The notes under the pieces are model-generated. The model made no database searches and had not been told where the DNA came from. It saw only the letters and a list, made by a program, of their open reading frames with translations. Below, piece after piece: positions 26,264 through 34,659 of a DNA stretch of 64,000 nt (the first letter of the stretch is position 1; each line of letters starts with the position of its first letter). The position numbers were made by a program, and so were the translations under genes. Source of the DNA: a bacterium (GTDB taxonomy: Bacteria > Myxococcota > UBA727 > JAUIJE01); assembly GCA_030431455.1 (NCBI GenBank), contig JAUIJE010000013.1:124001-188000 (forward strand), in the 5' to 3' direction.

Positions 26264-26533
26264 CTATTTGCCGCCGTAGCGCACGGTCATTTGGGTGGGC
26301 TGGACCCGCACGGATTGAATCTGGGCGAACGGGATCACCAACTCGTCGTCGCCGAGCAGGCGAAAGGTCACGTAGTCGACGCCTATTTCGCAGATGGCGT
26401 GGCGCGAATCCATGCGGATGTTGTCCGGCCCCTGGAACACGATCTTGCGGTCGAGCTGGGACGCGAGCTGGAACAGCTCGAACAGGCCCTTCTTTTTGTT
26501 GGCGCGGACTTCGTTTTGCTGGGCGTCGGACAT
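26264..26533 (-). CDS. Small conserved-looking cytoplasmic protein, unknown
   Basis: An 89-aa protein with strong GGAGGTGAG ribosome binding site. A Lys-rich helical N-terminus (KKKGLFELFQLASQLDR) is followed by at least four predicted short strands: KIVFQ, ICEIGVDYVTFRLL, ELVIPFAQIQSVRV, MTVRY. That plan is compatible with a small Sm-like or PilZ-like barrel, and a weak echo of the Hfq Sm fold can be seen, but no diagnostic Hfq residues are present. No membrane segment. Own promoter likely, with TACAAC on the minus strand near 26560. Confidence 0.65.
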   Translation of the reverse strand: MSDAQQNEVRANKKKGLFELFQLASQLDRKIVFQGPDNIRMDSRHAICEIGVDYVTFRLLGDDELVIPFAQIQSVRVQPTQMTVRYGGK

Positions 26534-26586
26534 CGCGGCTCACCTCCGGCCGCGGTTGTACCAGACGTCAGCCGGTCAACCCAGGG

Positions 26587-27492
26587 TCACCGAGACCGGC
26601 GCCGCCCCGCAAGACACAGCAGCCCAACCAACGCCCCGATGGGCCAGCGGGCCGCCCGCGGTGGGGTGCACGCGCACCCGCCCACGTCCTCCACCGGCGG
26701 CGTCTCGTCGGGGAGGGCGCCGCGCGTTGTCTGGTCTTCGAATGTCAGGTCGCTGGGATCGATGTGCAGCGCGGGACTGCGCGATCGGTTGCCCGCCGCG
26801 TCAACGGCCACCAGCCAATAGGACCCGGCGTTCCACGCAGGCGAGATGGCGCCGCGGACCTCCGCCGGGGCACCGGGCGCCAGCGACAGGCGGGTGGCTA
26901 CGCCGTCCCTGTCGAGTTGTTCCCATACCTCGACCGCGGCCACGTAGCTTTCGTCGTCGGTGACGGCGTACGAAAAATCGAGAATGTAGGGGTGTGCAGG
27001 GTGCCTTCCGCATTCGGACACTTCTGTGTCGACGCGCCGCATGCTCACGGACAGTTCTCCCGCAAAACGGGGCCCTCGGTCGTCGACCCCCTCGTCGGTC
27101 ACCACCGTGACCGGAGCTCGGTACTCGTCCGGAGGAGGGAACGGGAACACGTTCACATCTGAAGGTGGCACGAACCGGAATGTGTACCGGGTCAACGGCT
27201 CCAGCACCTCGGAGACATCCGCGGTTGTGGTGCGGTTGTCTTCCACCTTGGTCGAGACCCGGCCGACCTCTTCGCCGTCTCGTTCGACCACCACGTCGAT
27301 GGCCCCCACCGGCGCCCCCCACTCGTTTTGGATCGCTCGCAGAATCAGGTTTGTGGGAACGGGGTTTGCGCCATGCGCGGGCGACAAATCGCCCGGCATG
27401 CCCCGCGCCCCGGACGGCGGCTGGCTGCACGGCCAGGCCGCTGACGCGCCCAGCATTCCGATGACGAACGATGCTGTGGCCGGTCCCCGCAT
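26587..27492 (-). CDS. Secreted Ig-like-fold protein with MYXO-CTERM-like sorting tail
   Basis: A 301-aa protein. ATG 27492 gives a signal peptide (ATASFVIGMLGASAAWP); an in-frame GTG at 27507 is the alternative. Two beta-rich modules occupy the middle, the first with LTRYTFRFVPP and the second with SYWLVAVDAAGNRSRSPAL, typical of fibronectin/Ig-like strands. The end, GGCACTPPRAARWPIGALVGLLCLAGRRRSR, is a Cys-containing spacer, a hydrophobic helix and an Arg cluster: the tripartite MYXO-CTERM pattern recognised by rhombosortase-like/myxosortase enzymes for surface display. The protein at 35470-36336 has the same architecture. Confidence 0.72.
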   Translation of the reverse strand: MRGPATASFVIGMLGASAAWPCSQPPSGARGMPGDLSPAHGANPVPTNLILRAIQNEWGAPVGAIDVVVERDGEEVGRVSTKVEDNRTTTADVSEVLEPLTRYTFRFVPPSDVNVFPFPPPDEYRAPVTVVTDEGVDDRGPRFAGELSVSMRRVDTEVSECGRHPAHPYILDFSYAVTDDESYVAAVEVWEQLDRDGVATRLSLAPGAPAEVRGAISPAWNAGSYWLVAVDAAGNRSRSPALHIDPSDLTFEDQTTRGALPDETPPVEDVGGCACTPPRAARWPIGALVGLLCLAGRRRSR

Positions 27493-27514
27493 GGGATGAC
27501 GATACACAACGACA

Positions 27515-27537
27515 AAGCCCGGCGCAGGGCCGGGCTT
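27515..27537 (-). terminator. Hairpin terminator of the histone-like gene
   Basis: AAGCCCGGC and GCCGGGCTT pair perfectly around a GCAGG loop, 27 bases past the stop of the minus-strand gene ending at 27564. The minus-strand sequence after it is TTGTCGTTGTG, only moderately T-rich. Confidence 0.55.
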
Positions 27538-27563
27538 GTGTCCTCACCACGCGTGGGGTGTGC

Positions 27564-28577
27564 CTAGGCCGCCGCCGAGTAGCGCTGGCCGGTCTGGGCC
27601 TGGCGCACCGCCCGGCGCAGGCGCGCGACCTCCGCGGGGCGCAGCTCCTTCATCCGGCGGTCGAGCACCGGCTTGGCCCGGTGGCTGTGCGAGCTGCCCA
27701 GGGCGGGCAGCACCGCTTCGGCGAAGAGCGCCACGTCCCGGGGCAGGCACTTGCCGAGCAGGTCGACCAGACCGCCCGCCAATGTCCGTGCATAGTCGGG
27801 GCCGGCCGCGCACATCGCCGCGAGCAGGCGCACCGCCGCGGCTTGGGCCGCGTCGGCTTCCTCGTGGGCGGTGGCCAAGAACTGCCAGAACAGGTCGCGG
27901 TGCTCCCACAGGTCGTCGACCACACGGTGACCGACCGGCGACAGCGCGCACATGATGCTCGGCAGCATCTCTTCGGCGCCCTCGTTGATGAGGCGCACCA
28001 GGCGCTCCATCTCGTCTTCGATGAGGTGGGGCTCGCGGGTGCCGACCTCGGCCAGCACCTTGCCCGCGTCGGGGCCGTGCACGTCGTCGCGGCTCTCGAG
28101 GATGTCCACCAGGGCGCCGATGGCCGCGGTGTCATCGTTGAAGCAGATGTCGGCGGCGAGCTCGAGGTTGGGGAGGTCGTCGTAGCGGTTGCAGCTCACC
28201 GACAAGCGCAATGCAATTTCATTCTGACGGGCTTCGCGCTTGGCCTCGCGCTTCATCGCCTCGTCTTCGCCGGCGAGCTCTTGCATCATCATTTCCTCGG
28301 CGATCGACGACACCGGGGCGAGACGCACATGCTCGGTCTGGGATTTTTTGCTGCGGGCTTTTTTGACCGTGCGCTTGGGCGCGGCTTTGGTGGCGGTCTT
28401 CTTCTTCACCACTCTTTTCTTGGCGACCTTCTTGGCGACTTTTTTCTTGGCGGTTTTCTTGGCGACGGTTTTGGTTTTCGCGGACGTGTTGGCAGCTTTC
28501 TTTTTGACGGTCGTTTTCTTGGTCTGGGCTTTTCGTTTTTGGGTTGTCTTCTTCGCTTTTGCTTTCGTTGCAGCCAC
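27564..28577 (-). CDS. Histone-H1-like Lys-rich protein fused to HEAT-like helical domain
   Basis: A 337-aa protein. GTG 28577 was chosen because AGAGGTGG lies upstream and it starts exactly at the basic domain; an in-frame GTG at 28643 is possible. Residues 1-85 are a Lys/Ala/Thr tail of histone-H1/AlgP type, with tandem KKTA, KKVAKK and KKTATK units. The remainder (about 110-337) is all helical, with pairs such as AAIGALVDILESRDD, ERLVRLINEGAEEMLPSIMCAL and AAAVRLLAAMC resembling HEAT/ARM repeats. The tail should bind DNA or RNA and the helical body proteins. The lysine codons are mixed, so the repeat is old. Confidence 0.8.
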   Translation of the reverse strand: MAATKAKAKKTTQKRKAQTKKTTVKKKAANTSAKTKTVAKKTAKKKVAKKVAKKRVVKKKTATKAAPKRTVKKARSKKSQTEHVRLAPVSSIAEEMMMQELAGEDEAMKREAKREARQNEIALRLSVSCNRYDDLPNLELAADICFNDDTAAIGALVDILESRDDVHGPDAGKVLAEVGTREPHLIEDEMERLVRLINEGAEEMLPSIMCALSPVGHRVVDDLWEHRDLFWQFLATAHEEADAAQAAAVRLLAAMCAAGPDYARTLAGGLVDLLGKCLPRDVALFAEAVLPALGSSHSHRAKPVLDRRMKELRPAEVARLRRAVRQAQTGQRYSAAA

Positions 28578-28643
28578 GCTTGCCACCTCTTCGCACAGTT
28601 GCCGGCCGGGGGAGCCGGTTGGTGGGTCCAGGTAGGAATCCAC

Positions 28644-28657
28644 CTACATCAATGTAG
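28644..28657. promoter_or_regulatory. Palindrome in the 340-bp promoter region of the histone-like gene
   Basis: CTACAT-CA-ATGTAG is a perfect inverted repeat 67 bases upstream of GTG 28577. The rest of the gap 28578-28917 is distinctly more AT-rich than its surroundings. On the minus strand it holds TTGAGG-N17-CAAAAT near 28775-28798 as a weak promoter candidate and no credible gene. Confidence 0.35.
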
Positions 28658-28917
28658 ACACCGGAAAGGGCTGCGGTTTGACCCGCGGGTTTTCACTGGT
28701 CTGCACTGAAATTACGCGTTGCGTATACCACACCAACCCCAACTTGAAACCCTCTTCCGGGTGGGGACGATTTTGACCCAGATCGGACAACCCCTCAAAA
28801 AATCTTCGGTTTGGGCGGATCTCTGGGCGCAGAGAAGACAACGAATGGCACGTCGTGTCCATTCCCGACCGTTTGGCCGACCCGCTGGTCAGTCCCCTTT
28901 GGCGTGCAAAGTCCGGC

Positions 28918-30213
28918 CTACGAACGGGGCGAAAGCCGGGTGATCTCACCCATATACGGGTGCAGCGCGGCCGGTACATCGATGGTGCCATCCGCCCGCT
29001 GGAAGTTCTCCATGATCGCGACCAGCGTGCGCCCCACCGCCAACCCGCTGCCGTTCAAGGTGGTGATCGGCTGGGGTTTGGGCCGTTTCTTGGCCCCCGG
29101 GTCCCCGGCCGGTCGGTACCGGATCTTGGCCCGCCGCGCCTGGAAGCTGCCGAATGAGGAGCACGACGAAATCTCGCGGTACGTCGCCTGCGAGGGCAAC
29201 CACACCTCGAGGTCGAAGGTGCGCTCGGCGCCAAAGCCCATGTCGCCCGCGCAGAGCTCCACCACGCGATGGGCCAGGCCGAGCTTCTCAAGCAGGGTGC
29301 TGGCGTGCTCGACCATGCGCGACAGCTCCGCCTCGGCTTGGTCCGCGGTGCAAAAGCGCACCATCTCGACCTTGTCGAACTGGTGCTGGCGGATGAGCCC
29401 CCGGGTGTCCCGCCCCGCCGACCCCGCCTCGGCCCGGAAACAAGGGGTGTGGGCGACGTAGCGCTTGGGCAGCTCGGCTTCGTCGAGGATTTCGTCGGCG
29501 TGGAAGTTGGTGATCGAGACCTCGGCGGTGGGGATCAAGAACAACCGGCGCTCGCCGTGGGTGAGGGAAAACGCGTCCTCCTCAAACTTCGGCAGCTGGG
29601 TGGTGCCGATCATCGCCTGTTCCCCGACGAGGTACGGGGTCCACAGCTCGGTGTCTCCGTGGTCGAGGTGGAAGTTCAAAAAGAACGTGGTGATGGCGCG
29701 GTTGAGGCGGCAGAGGTCGCCCTGCAGATACGCAAAGCGCGATCCAGACACTTTGGCGGCGCGCTCGACGTCGACCATGCCGAGGTTCTCGCCCAGGGTC
29801 TGGTGGTCGAGGGGCTCGAAATCAAACCCCGGCGGCTCGAGCACGCGCTTGACCTCGCGGTTGTCCTCCTCCGATGAACCATCGGGGACGCCTTCTGCAG
29901 GCACATTGGGAATCATCAACAACATCTGCTCGAGGTCCTGCTCGATGGTCTTGAGCTCGGCCTCGTGTTCCTTGATGCGCCCGGAGAGATCCTTGAGGGC
30001 GGCCCGTTGTTGGTCGATGACCGCCTTGTCCGCGCCCTTCATCTTTTGGTTGGCTTCGTTGCGTTGGTGTTGGAGCGCCTCGGTGGACATGATCAGGGTG
30101 CGGCGCTTGTGGTTGAGCGCGAGCACGTCGTCCAGGCCCTCGATGTCGCCGCGCCGCAGCAAGCCGCGTTTGGTGCCTTCGGGGTCTTTTTCCAGGGCTT
30201 TCAGATCGAGCAT
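28918..30213 (-). CDS. serS: Seryl-tRNA synthetase
   Basis: A 431-aa class II synthetase that charges tRNA(Ser). ATG 30213 was chosen because GGAGG precedes it and MLDLKALEKDP is the family N-terminus. The long antiparallel coiled-coil tRNA-binding arm spans about 30-100. Motif 2 is FRAEAGSAGRDTRGLIRQHQF and motif 3 is NGSGLAVGRTLVAIMEN; the TAEVSI serine-binding loop is also present. Full length for the family. The C-terminus continues to PYMGEITRLSPRS without a eukaryotic-type extension. Confidence 0.96.
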   Translation of the reverse strand: MLDLKALEKDPEGTKRGLLRRGDIEGLDDVLALNHKRRTLIMSTEALQHQRNEANQKMKGADKAVIDQQRAALKDLSGRIKEHEAELKTIEQDLEQMLLMIPNVPAEGVPDGSSEEDNREVKRVLEPPGFDFEPLDHQTLGENLGMVDVERAAKVSGSRFAYLQGDLCRLNRAITTFFLNFHLDHGDTELWTPYLVGEQAMIGTTQLPKFEEDAFSLTHGERRLFLIPTAEVSITNFHADEILDEAELPKRYVAHTPCFRAEAGSAGRDTRGLIRQHQFDKVEMVRFCTADQAEAELSRMVEHASTLLEKLGLAHRVVELCAGDMGFGAERTFDLEVWLPSQATYREISSCSSFGSFQARRAKIRYRPAGDPGAKKRPKPQPITTLNGSGLAVGRTLVAIMENFQRADGTIDVPAALHPYMGEITRLSPRS

Positions 30214-30385
30214 GACCGCCTCCACACACGGAGACCTGGCCTCCGCCGGGTGCCCAGCTAACGCCCTCAGAGCGCTTTTCCAAGCCCTCTGGCCGATTTG
30301 CCCCCGGATCACTCACGCCCGCGAAGGGCGGAGGGTCTTTGGGCTGATGATGACGCACGCCCTCACATGGGAAAGAGTCCCCCGC

Positions 30386-30964
30386 ATGAGCTCCGAGGAC
30401 GCGGACGACCCGCTCCAGCCGCTGATGGACGCCGCCAAGGGGGGCGACGAGCGCGCCTTCGCCGAGCTGTGCACGGTGATGCGGCCCCGCCTCTACCGGG
30501 TCGCGCTCGCCGTGCTCAAAGACCCCGCCGCCGCCGACGACATCGCCCAGGAGGCGCTGGTCCGCGCGCTCAGAAAGCGCTGGATGTTTCAGGGCCGGGG
30601 CACGGTCAAAGGCTGGATGACCACCATCGCGCTCAACCTCGCCAAGAACCGCCTGCGCGACGCCGGACGACGACGGGCGTTGCTGCGCGAAGACCGAGGC
30701 AGCGCCGAAGCGCTCACCGTGGCCGAGGCCCCCCGCTCCCCGAGCCAGGCCCTCGACGAGGACCGCCGGCGCACCGCCCTGTGGGACGCGGTGGGCGCGC
30801 TCCCCGACAAGCAGCGCGACGTGGTTCGCCTGCGCCTGCTCGGCGAGCTGTCCTTCAAAGACATTGGCCGCACCCTCGACATGCGCGAGGACGCCGCCCG
30901 CCAGAGCTTCGCCGCGGCCAAGAAGATCCTCACCCGCACCCTGCGCGAACAGGAGGCAGCATGA
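30386..30964 (+). CDS. ECF-type RNA polymerase sigma factor
   Basis: A 192-aa sigma-70 family regulator. Region 2 is DDIAQEALVRALRKRWMFQGRGTVKGWMTTIALNLAKNRLRD (about 53-95); region 4 with the recognition helix is about 135-180 (LPDKQRDVVRLRLLGELSFKDIGRTLDM). No region 1 or 3, so it is ECF. ATG 30386 was chosen on family length; ATGs at 30347 and 30350 are in frame behind GGAGGG and would add 12-13 residues. Its stop overlaps the anti-sigma-like gene by 4 bases. Confidence 0.9.
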   Translation: MSSEDADDPLQPLMDAAKGGDERAFAELCTVMRPRLYRVALAVLKDPAAADDIAQEALVRALRKRWMFQGRGTVKGWMTTIALNLAKNRLRDAGRRRALLREDRGSAEALTVAEAPRSPSQALDEDRRRTALWDAVGALPDKQRDVVRLRLLGELSFKDIGRTLDMREDAARQSFAAAKKILTRTLREQEAA

Positions 30965-31440
30965 CCCGCCCAGACCTGCTCGACGCCGACGAGCGCGCCC
31001 TCGCCGATGCGCTGTACGGCGAGGTAGAGCCCCCCAGCACCGACGCCCAGTTCATCGCCGCGGTGCGCCAGCGCCGCGACCGGCCCCGGCGTCCGCTGTT
31101 CACCTTTGCCCTGCCCCTCGCCGGTGCCGCCGCCGCCGCGGCCGCGTTTTTGGTCAGCCCCGCCGAGCCCCCCCCCGCCCCCGAGGCGCTGTCCGGGGCC
31201 GCGCTGTACGCGTCCTCGGCCCCCGTGGTCGACGAGTGGATCGACGACGACCTCGCCTACGAGGACGACCTCGACGACGGCCTGGGCGAAGCCGAGCTCG
31301 TCGCCCTCGATGAGGACGAAGACCTCCTCGACGAGGACCCCTTGGATTCCGCCAGCACCGCGACCCTGCTCGCCCTGTCGTCGGTGCTGGATGAAAAACT
31401 GTCGCGCCACCCGCGACCACACACTGGAGACCCCCGATGA
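30961..31440 (+). CDS. Putative membrane anti-sigma factor
   Basis: A 159-aa protein coupled to the sigma gene by an ATGA overlap. The cytoplasmic N-terminus (about 1-43) has an arrangement suitable for sigma binding but lacks a HxxxCxxC zinc motif. A single transmembrane helix (about 46-66) is followed by a strongly acidic periplasmic segment with many Asp/Glu. The assignment rests on gene order and topology. Its stop overlaps the Spy-like gene by 4 bases. Confidence 0.65.
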   Translation: MTRPDLLDADERALADALYGEVEPPSTDAQFIAAVRQRRDRPRRPLFTFALPLAGAAAAAAAFLVSPAEPPPAPEALSGAALYASSAPVVDEWIDDDLAYEDDLDDGLGEAELVALDEDEDLLDEDPLDSASTATLLALSSVLDEKLSRHPRPHTGDPR

Positions 31441-32054
31441 CACACACCCACCGTTTCTTCGCCGCTGTGGCCGCGGTGTCCGCCCTGGCCCTGTTCGCCC
31501 CCGCCCCCGCGCACGCCGCCTCCCCCGACGGGGTCCGCGTGGCCCAACGCGACGGAAAAAAACATGGCAAGCGCCACAAATGGAAACAGATGACCCCGGA
31601 GCAGCAGGCCACGGTCCGCGCCGAGGTCGAACGCAAAATCGACACCTACGTCACCGTCGAGCTCGCCTCGGAATTGGGACTGTCCAATGACAAGGCGCTC
31701 AAGCTCTCGGCCGCCCTCAAGGGCATGCGCGAAAAGCGCCACGCCAAACGCGGGGCGGTCAAGGAGGAGATGAAAACCCTGCGGGAGATGGTCGACGGCG
31801 GCGCGCCCGACGCGGCCCTGAAAAAACAGATGCAAGCGGTGATGGCGGCCAAAGCCCAAGCCAAAGCCGGCAAGGCCGAAGAGCTGTTGACCGCCACCGA
31901 GAGCTTCCTCACCACCCAGGAGCAAGCCAAGCTCCTGCTCGCCACCCCGCGCATCCGCCACGACGTCAAACGCATGATGCGGCAGGCCCGCCACCAAGCC
32001 ACCGGCCCCGGTGACGGCGACCGCGCGGGCAAACGCGGCCGACGCGGCCGCTGA
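31437..32054 (+). CDS. Spy/CpxP-like periplasmic protein
   Basis: A 205-aa protein with signal peptide (about 1-27). The mature part is entirely helical and highly basic, with a DGKKHGKRHKWKQMTPEQQATVR start and a long amphipathic hairpin. The MTPEQQATVR motif recalls the LTxxQ motifs of Spy/CpxP/heavy-metal-resistance proteins, which are stress-induced periplasmic chaperones. The C-terminus is Arg/Gly-rich. As the third gene of the sigma/anti-sigma operon it may sense or relieve envelope stress. A strong terminator follows. Confidence 0.75.
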   Translation: MTHTHRFFAAVAAVSALALFAPAPAHAASPDGVRVAQRDGKKHGKRHKWKQMTPEQQATVRAEVERKIDTYVTVELASELGLSNDKALKLSAALKGMREKRHAKRGAVKEEMKTLREMVDGGAPDAALKKQMQAVMAAKAQAKAGKAEELLTATESFLTTQEQAKLLLATPRIRHDVKRMMRQARHQATGPGDGDRAGKRGRRGR

Positions 32055-32086
32055 CACCCCCCCGACGAGCGGTCTTTTTGGCCGCG

Positions 32087-32128
32087 ACCGGGCCGGCGGC
32101 GATGCGCGCCCCGGCCCGGTCTTTTTTT
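32087..32128 (+). terminator. Rho-independent terminator
   Basis: A perfect 10-bp stem (ACCGGGCCGG / CCGGCCCGGT) around a 14-base loop is followed by CTTTTTTT. It ends the sigma/anti-sigma/Spy-like operon. Confidence 0.88.
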
Positions 32129-32189
32129 GCCCGCCCGCGCCCGGTGCCCTTCTGTGCGATAACCGGGTCATGCGCACAGGACACGCGCC

Positions 32190-34517
32190 TTGACCCTCAT
32201 CGGTCACGCCGTCTCCGGCGCGGCGATCTACACCGCGCTGCGGCCGTGGGGGCACCAAAAGAGCCTGTTCGGTCTGCCGCAGGGCTGGGCTTTCTGGCTC
32301 GCGGTGTTGGTGCCGTTGCTGCCCGACCTGGACGCGTTCTCCGCGATTTGGTGGGACCCCGACCACGTCGTCGCCCACCGCGGCCTGAGCCACTCGCTGC
32401 TCGTCGGCGCCGCCCTCTCGCTCGTCGGGGTGCTCGGGCTGCAAGCCACCGGCCGGATGAACGGCGGCCGCCGCACGTTCCTGCTCGCGACGGGGTTCTT
32501 TTCGCTGCTGTTCGCCAGCCACGGCTGCACCGACGCGATGACCGACGGGGGCAAGGGGGTGATGCTGGGTTGGCCGGTGTCGGACGCGCGCACGTTCTTG
32601 CCCTGGCGACCGCTCCCCGCCGCGCCCCTGTCCACCACGCTGGTGCGCACCCAGTGGACGGAGAAACAACGCCGGGCCATGGCGCGGTACCGCAAGCGGG
32701 TTCTCGACGACGACACCACCCACAACCTGCTCAAGCGCGCCGCGGTCTCCCTCGACGACGACCCCACCGAGGCGCGCCGCCTCGCGCTGGTGGGCATCGC
32801 GCTCACCGAGGTCCTGGTCTTCGCCCCGCTGTTCTTCATCGGCTGGTGGCGCCGACGACGGCGCCCCCCCGAGCCCCCCCCCATCGAATACAAACGCCTG
32901 GCCACCATCACCGCGTGGGTGGTGCCCAAACCCAACCGCACGGTGGGCGCGGTGTTGGCGTCGGCGTGCGGGGTGGTGTTCGTCATCGGCCTGGTGTTTT
33001 CGCGGGCTCCCCACCTCGGGCTCGAGCACAGTCGCATTGTGTTGGTGGACGGTCACTTCACCCCCGCGTTCATCATTCGCCCCAAGACCGACACCGTCCC
33101 CGCCCCCTATGCCCTGTTGCTCCACGACTGGCGCAGCGGGCACGAGGCGATGCTGCCCTTCGCCCGCATGCTCGGGCGCAACGGGCTCGAGGTGGTGAGC
33201 GTGGACTGGCTTGGCCACTCCGCCCACCGCACCCCCCTCGACCTCTCGTGTCCTCCCGACCGCGCGCCGCCGTGCCGCCTCGACGAGGAGCGCGTGCTGC
33301 GCCGGCAGCTGGACAACATCCTCGCCGCCTTGCAGAACGTGCGCCGGTTCTCCGGGCGCCCGATCATTCTCATCGGCCACGAGCTGGGCGCCCGGGCCGC
33401 GCTGCGGGCCCAGCACCCCGCGGTCACCGCCCGGGTGGCCTTGGCCACCGACATCGACGAGCGCCGCTTCTCGGGCAACGCCCTCATCCTCGCCCCGCGC
33501 CACGCCCGGCGTGACCTCCCCGCCCGGATCAAGGTGGGCCGGATCGTGGGCGACACCCGGGCGGGCAAGGCCTACGCGGTGCATTTTCATTCCCTGTCTT
33601 CCTCCGGCTTTCTGCACGACGAGGACATCAACCGCCGGGTCCTGGACTGGGTCCAGACCACCACCGGCGAGCGGCTCGCCCCCCCCGGCGCCCCCGATGG
33701 GGACGACGAGCCGGACCTCCGCCCCTTGGTCGGCCGCAGCCTGCTCGCGGTGCTTTTCGGTTTGTTGTTCGCCCTCGCTTGTCTGCACTTTTTGCTCTCG
33801 CTGTTCACCGAGGCGGTCCCCCGCGTGCTCGACCGCCGGGCCAACCTCGCCCGGCCGCTGGTGGCGTTCTTTTGTTGCCTGGTGGGCCTGCTCGCCAGCG
33901 CGCGCCATTTCGGGGCCTGGGCCGACAGCGGCCCGATCTGGCTGTGGGCCGAAGAGGGCCTGCTCATTCCCCCCGGGCTGTTCACGTTTTTGCTCTGGGG
34001 CGCTATCCCCTATTTGACGGCTCTGCTCCTCAAGACCCGCGGGGACCCGGAGGGACGGTCGGTGCTCATCCCGCGCCCCCTGCCCTTGCTCGCGGTGCTC
34101 CTCGCCGTGACCCTCCACGGGGTGCTGGTCCTCGGGGTCGCCGATGGCGCGCTCGCGCCGGTGTCGGTGCCGGTGTTTCGCGTGGGGCGGTGGGCGCTGT
34201 TCACCGCGATGCTCTTCCCTTTTGCCCGGGTGGTGCAGGACGTCGGGCCGCAGGCCTTGCGGCCGGGACCGTGGGCGACGCGCCTGTTGTTGCGCTGCGG
34301 GCTGTGGGCGGGGGCGGCCGCGCTGCTCGCGTACGGCCGCAGCACCGTCGACGAACGCACCCTGGCATTGGTCGGGGCCGCGGTCGTCGGCGAAGCGTTC
34401 GGGGCCGTGGTCCAGCGGCACACCGGCTCCCGGTTCGCGGCGGCGCTGACCGTGGCCACCATTTGTGCGGCCGCGTTTGCCGCGCTCTACCCGATGCTGG
34501 TCGCGACCTCGGCGTGA
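32190..34517 (+). CDS. YdjM-type membrane metallohydrolase fused to an alpha/beta hydrolase and membrane domain
   Basis: A 775-aa multi-domain membrane protein with start TTG 32190 (AGGA upstream; no ATG available). The N-terminal 190 residues match the YdjM/LexA-binding inner-membrane hydrolase pattern: GHAVSGAAIY, LLPDLDAF, HRGLSHSLL (the H-R-G-x-[ST]-H metal motif) and a later SHGCTDAMTDG. After a transmembrane helix, residues about 270-490 resemble an alpha/beta hydrolase: YALLLHDWRSGHEAM, then IILIGHELGARAAL, where the nucleophile elbow G-x-S-x-G is replaced by G-H-E-L-G, so activity is doubtful. The C-terminal 270 residues have about seven transmembrane helices. Unusual fusion. Confidence 0.75.
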   Translation: MTLIGHAVSGAAIYTALRPWGHQKSLFGLPQGWAFWLAVLVPLLPDLDAFSAIWWDPDHVVAHRGLSHSLLVGAALSLVGVLGLQATGRMNGGRRTFLLATGFFSLLFASHGCTDAMTDGGKGVMLGWPVSDARTFLPWRPLPAAPLSTTLVRTQWTEKQRRAMARYRKRVLDDDTTHNLLKRAAVSLDDDPTEARRLALVGIALTEVLVFAPLFFIGWWRRRRRPPEPPPIEYKRLATITAWVVPKPNRTVGAVLASACGVVFVIGLVFSRAPHLGLEHSRIVLVDGHFTPAFIIRPKTDTVPAPYALLLHDWRSGHEAMLPFARMLGRNGLEVVSVDWLGHSAHRTPLDLSCPPDRAPPCRLDEERVLRRQLDNILAALQNVRRFSGRPIILIGHELGARAALRAQHPAVTARVALATDIDERRFSGNALILAPRHARRDLPARIKVGRIVGDTRAGKAYAVHFHSLSSSGFLHDEDINRRVLDWVQTTTGERLAPPGAPDGDDEPDLRPLVGRSLLAVLFGLLFALACLHFLLSLFTEAVPRVLDRRANLARPLVAFFCCLVGLLASARHFGAWADSGPIWLWAEEGLLIPPGLFTFLLWGAIPYLTALLLKTRGDPEGRSVLIPRPLPLLAVLLAVTLHGVLVLGVADGALAPVSVPVFRVGRWALFTAMLFPFARVVQDVGPQALRPGPWATRLLLRCGLWAGAAALLAYGRSTVDERTLALVGAAVVGEAFGAVVQRHTGSRFAAALTVATICAAAFAALYPMLVATSA

Positions 34518-34659
34518 GCGACGGGGGCTGGCCCCGCAGATCACGACATGCCTGTCACGGTTTCGACCGCCCAACGCCCAACGCACCGCCCGCATCGGCG
34601 CCCGCGCGCGGTTTGCGATTTGGTGCGGTGGTTGCATTCGGGTGCGGCGGAGGAATGAC

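Noticed and set aside
26264-26533. Considered as an Hfq homologue
   Set aside because: Size and strand pattern are suggestive, but the Sm1/Sm2 signature residues of Hfq are absent.
32190-34517. Considered as two genes split by a frameshift
   Set aside because: The frame is open throughout and both parts are joined by a plausible transmembrane helix; no internal Shine-Dalgarno and start were found.
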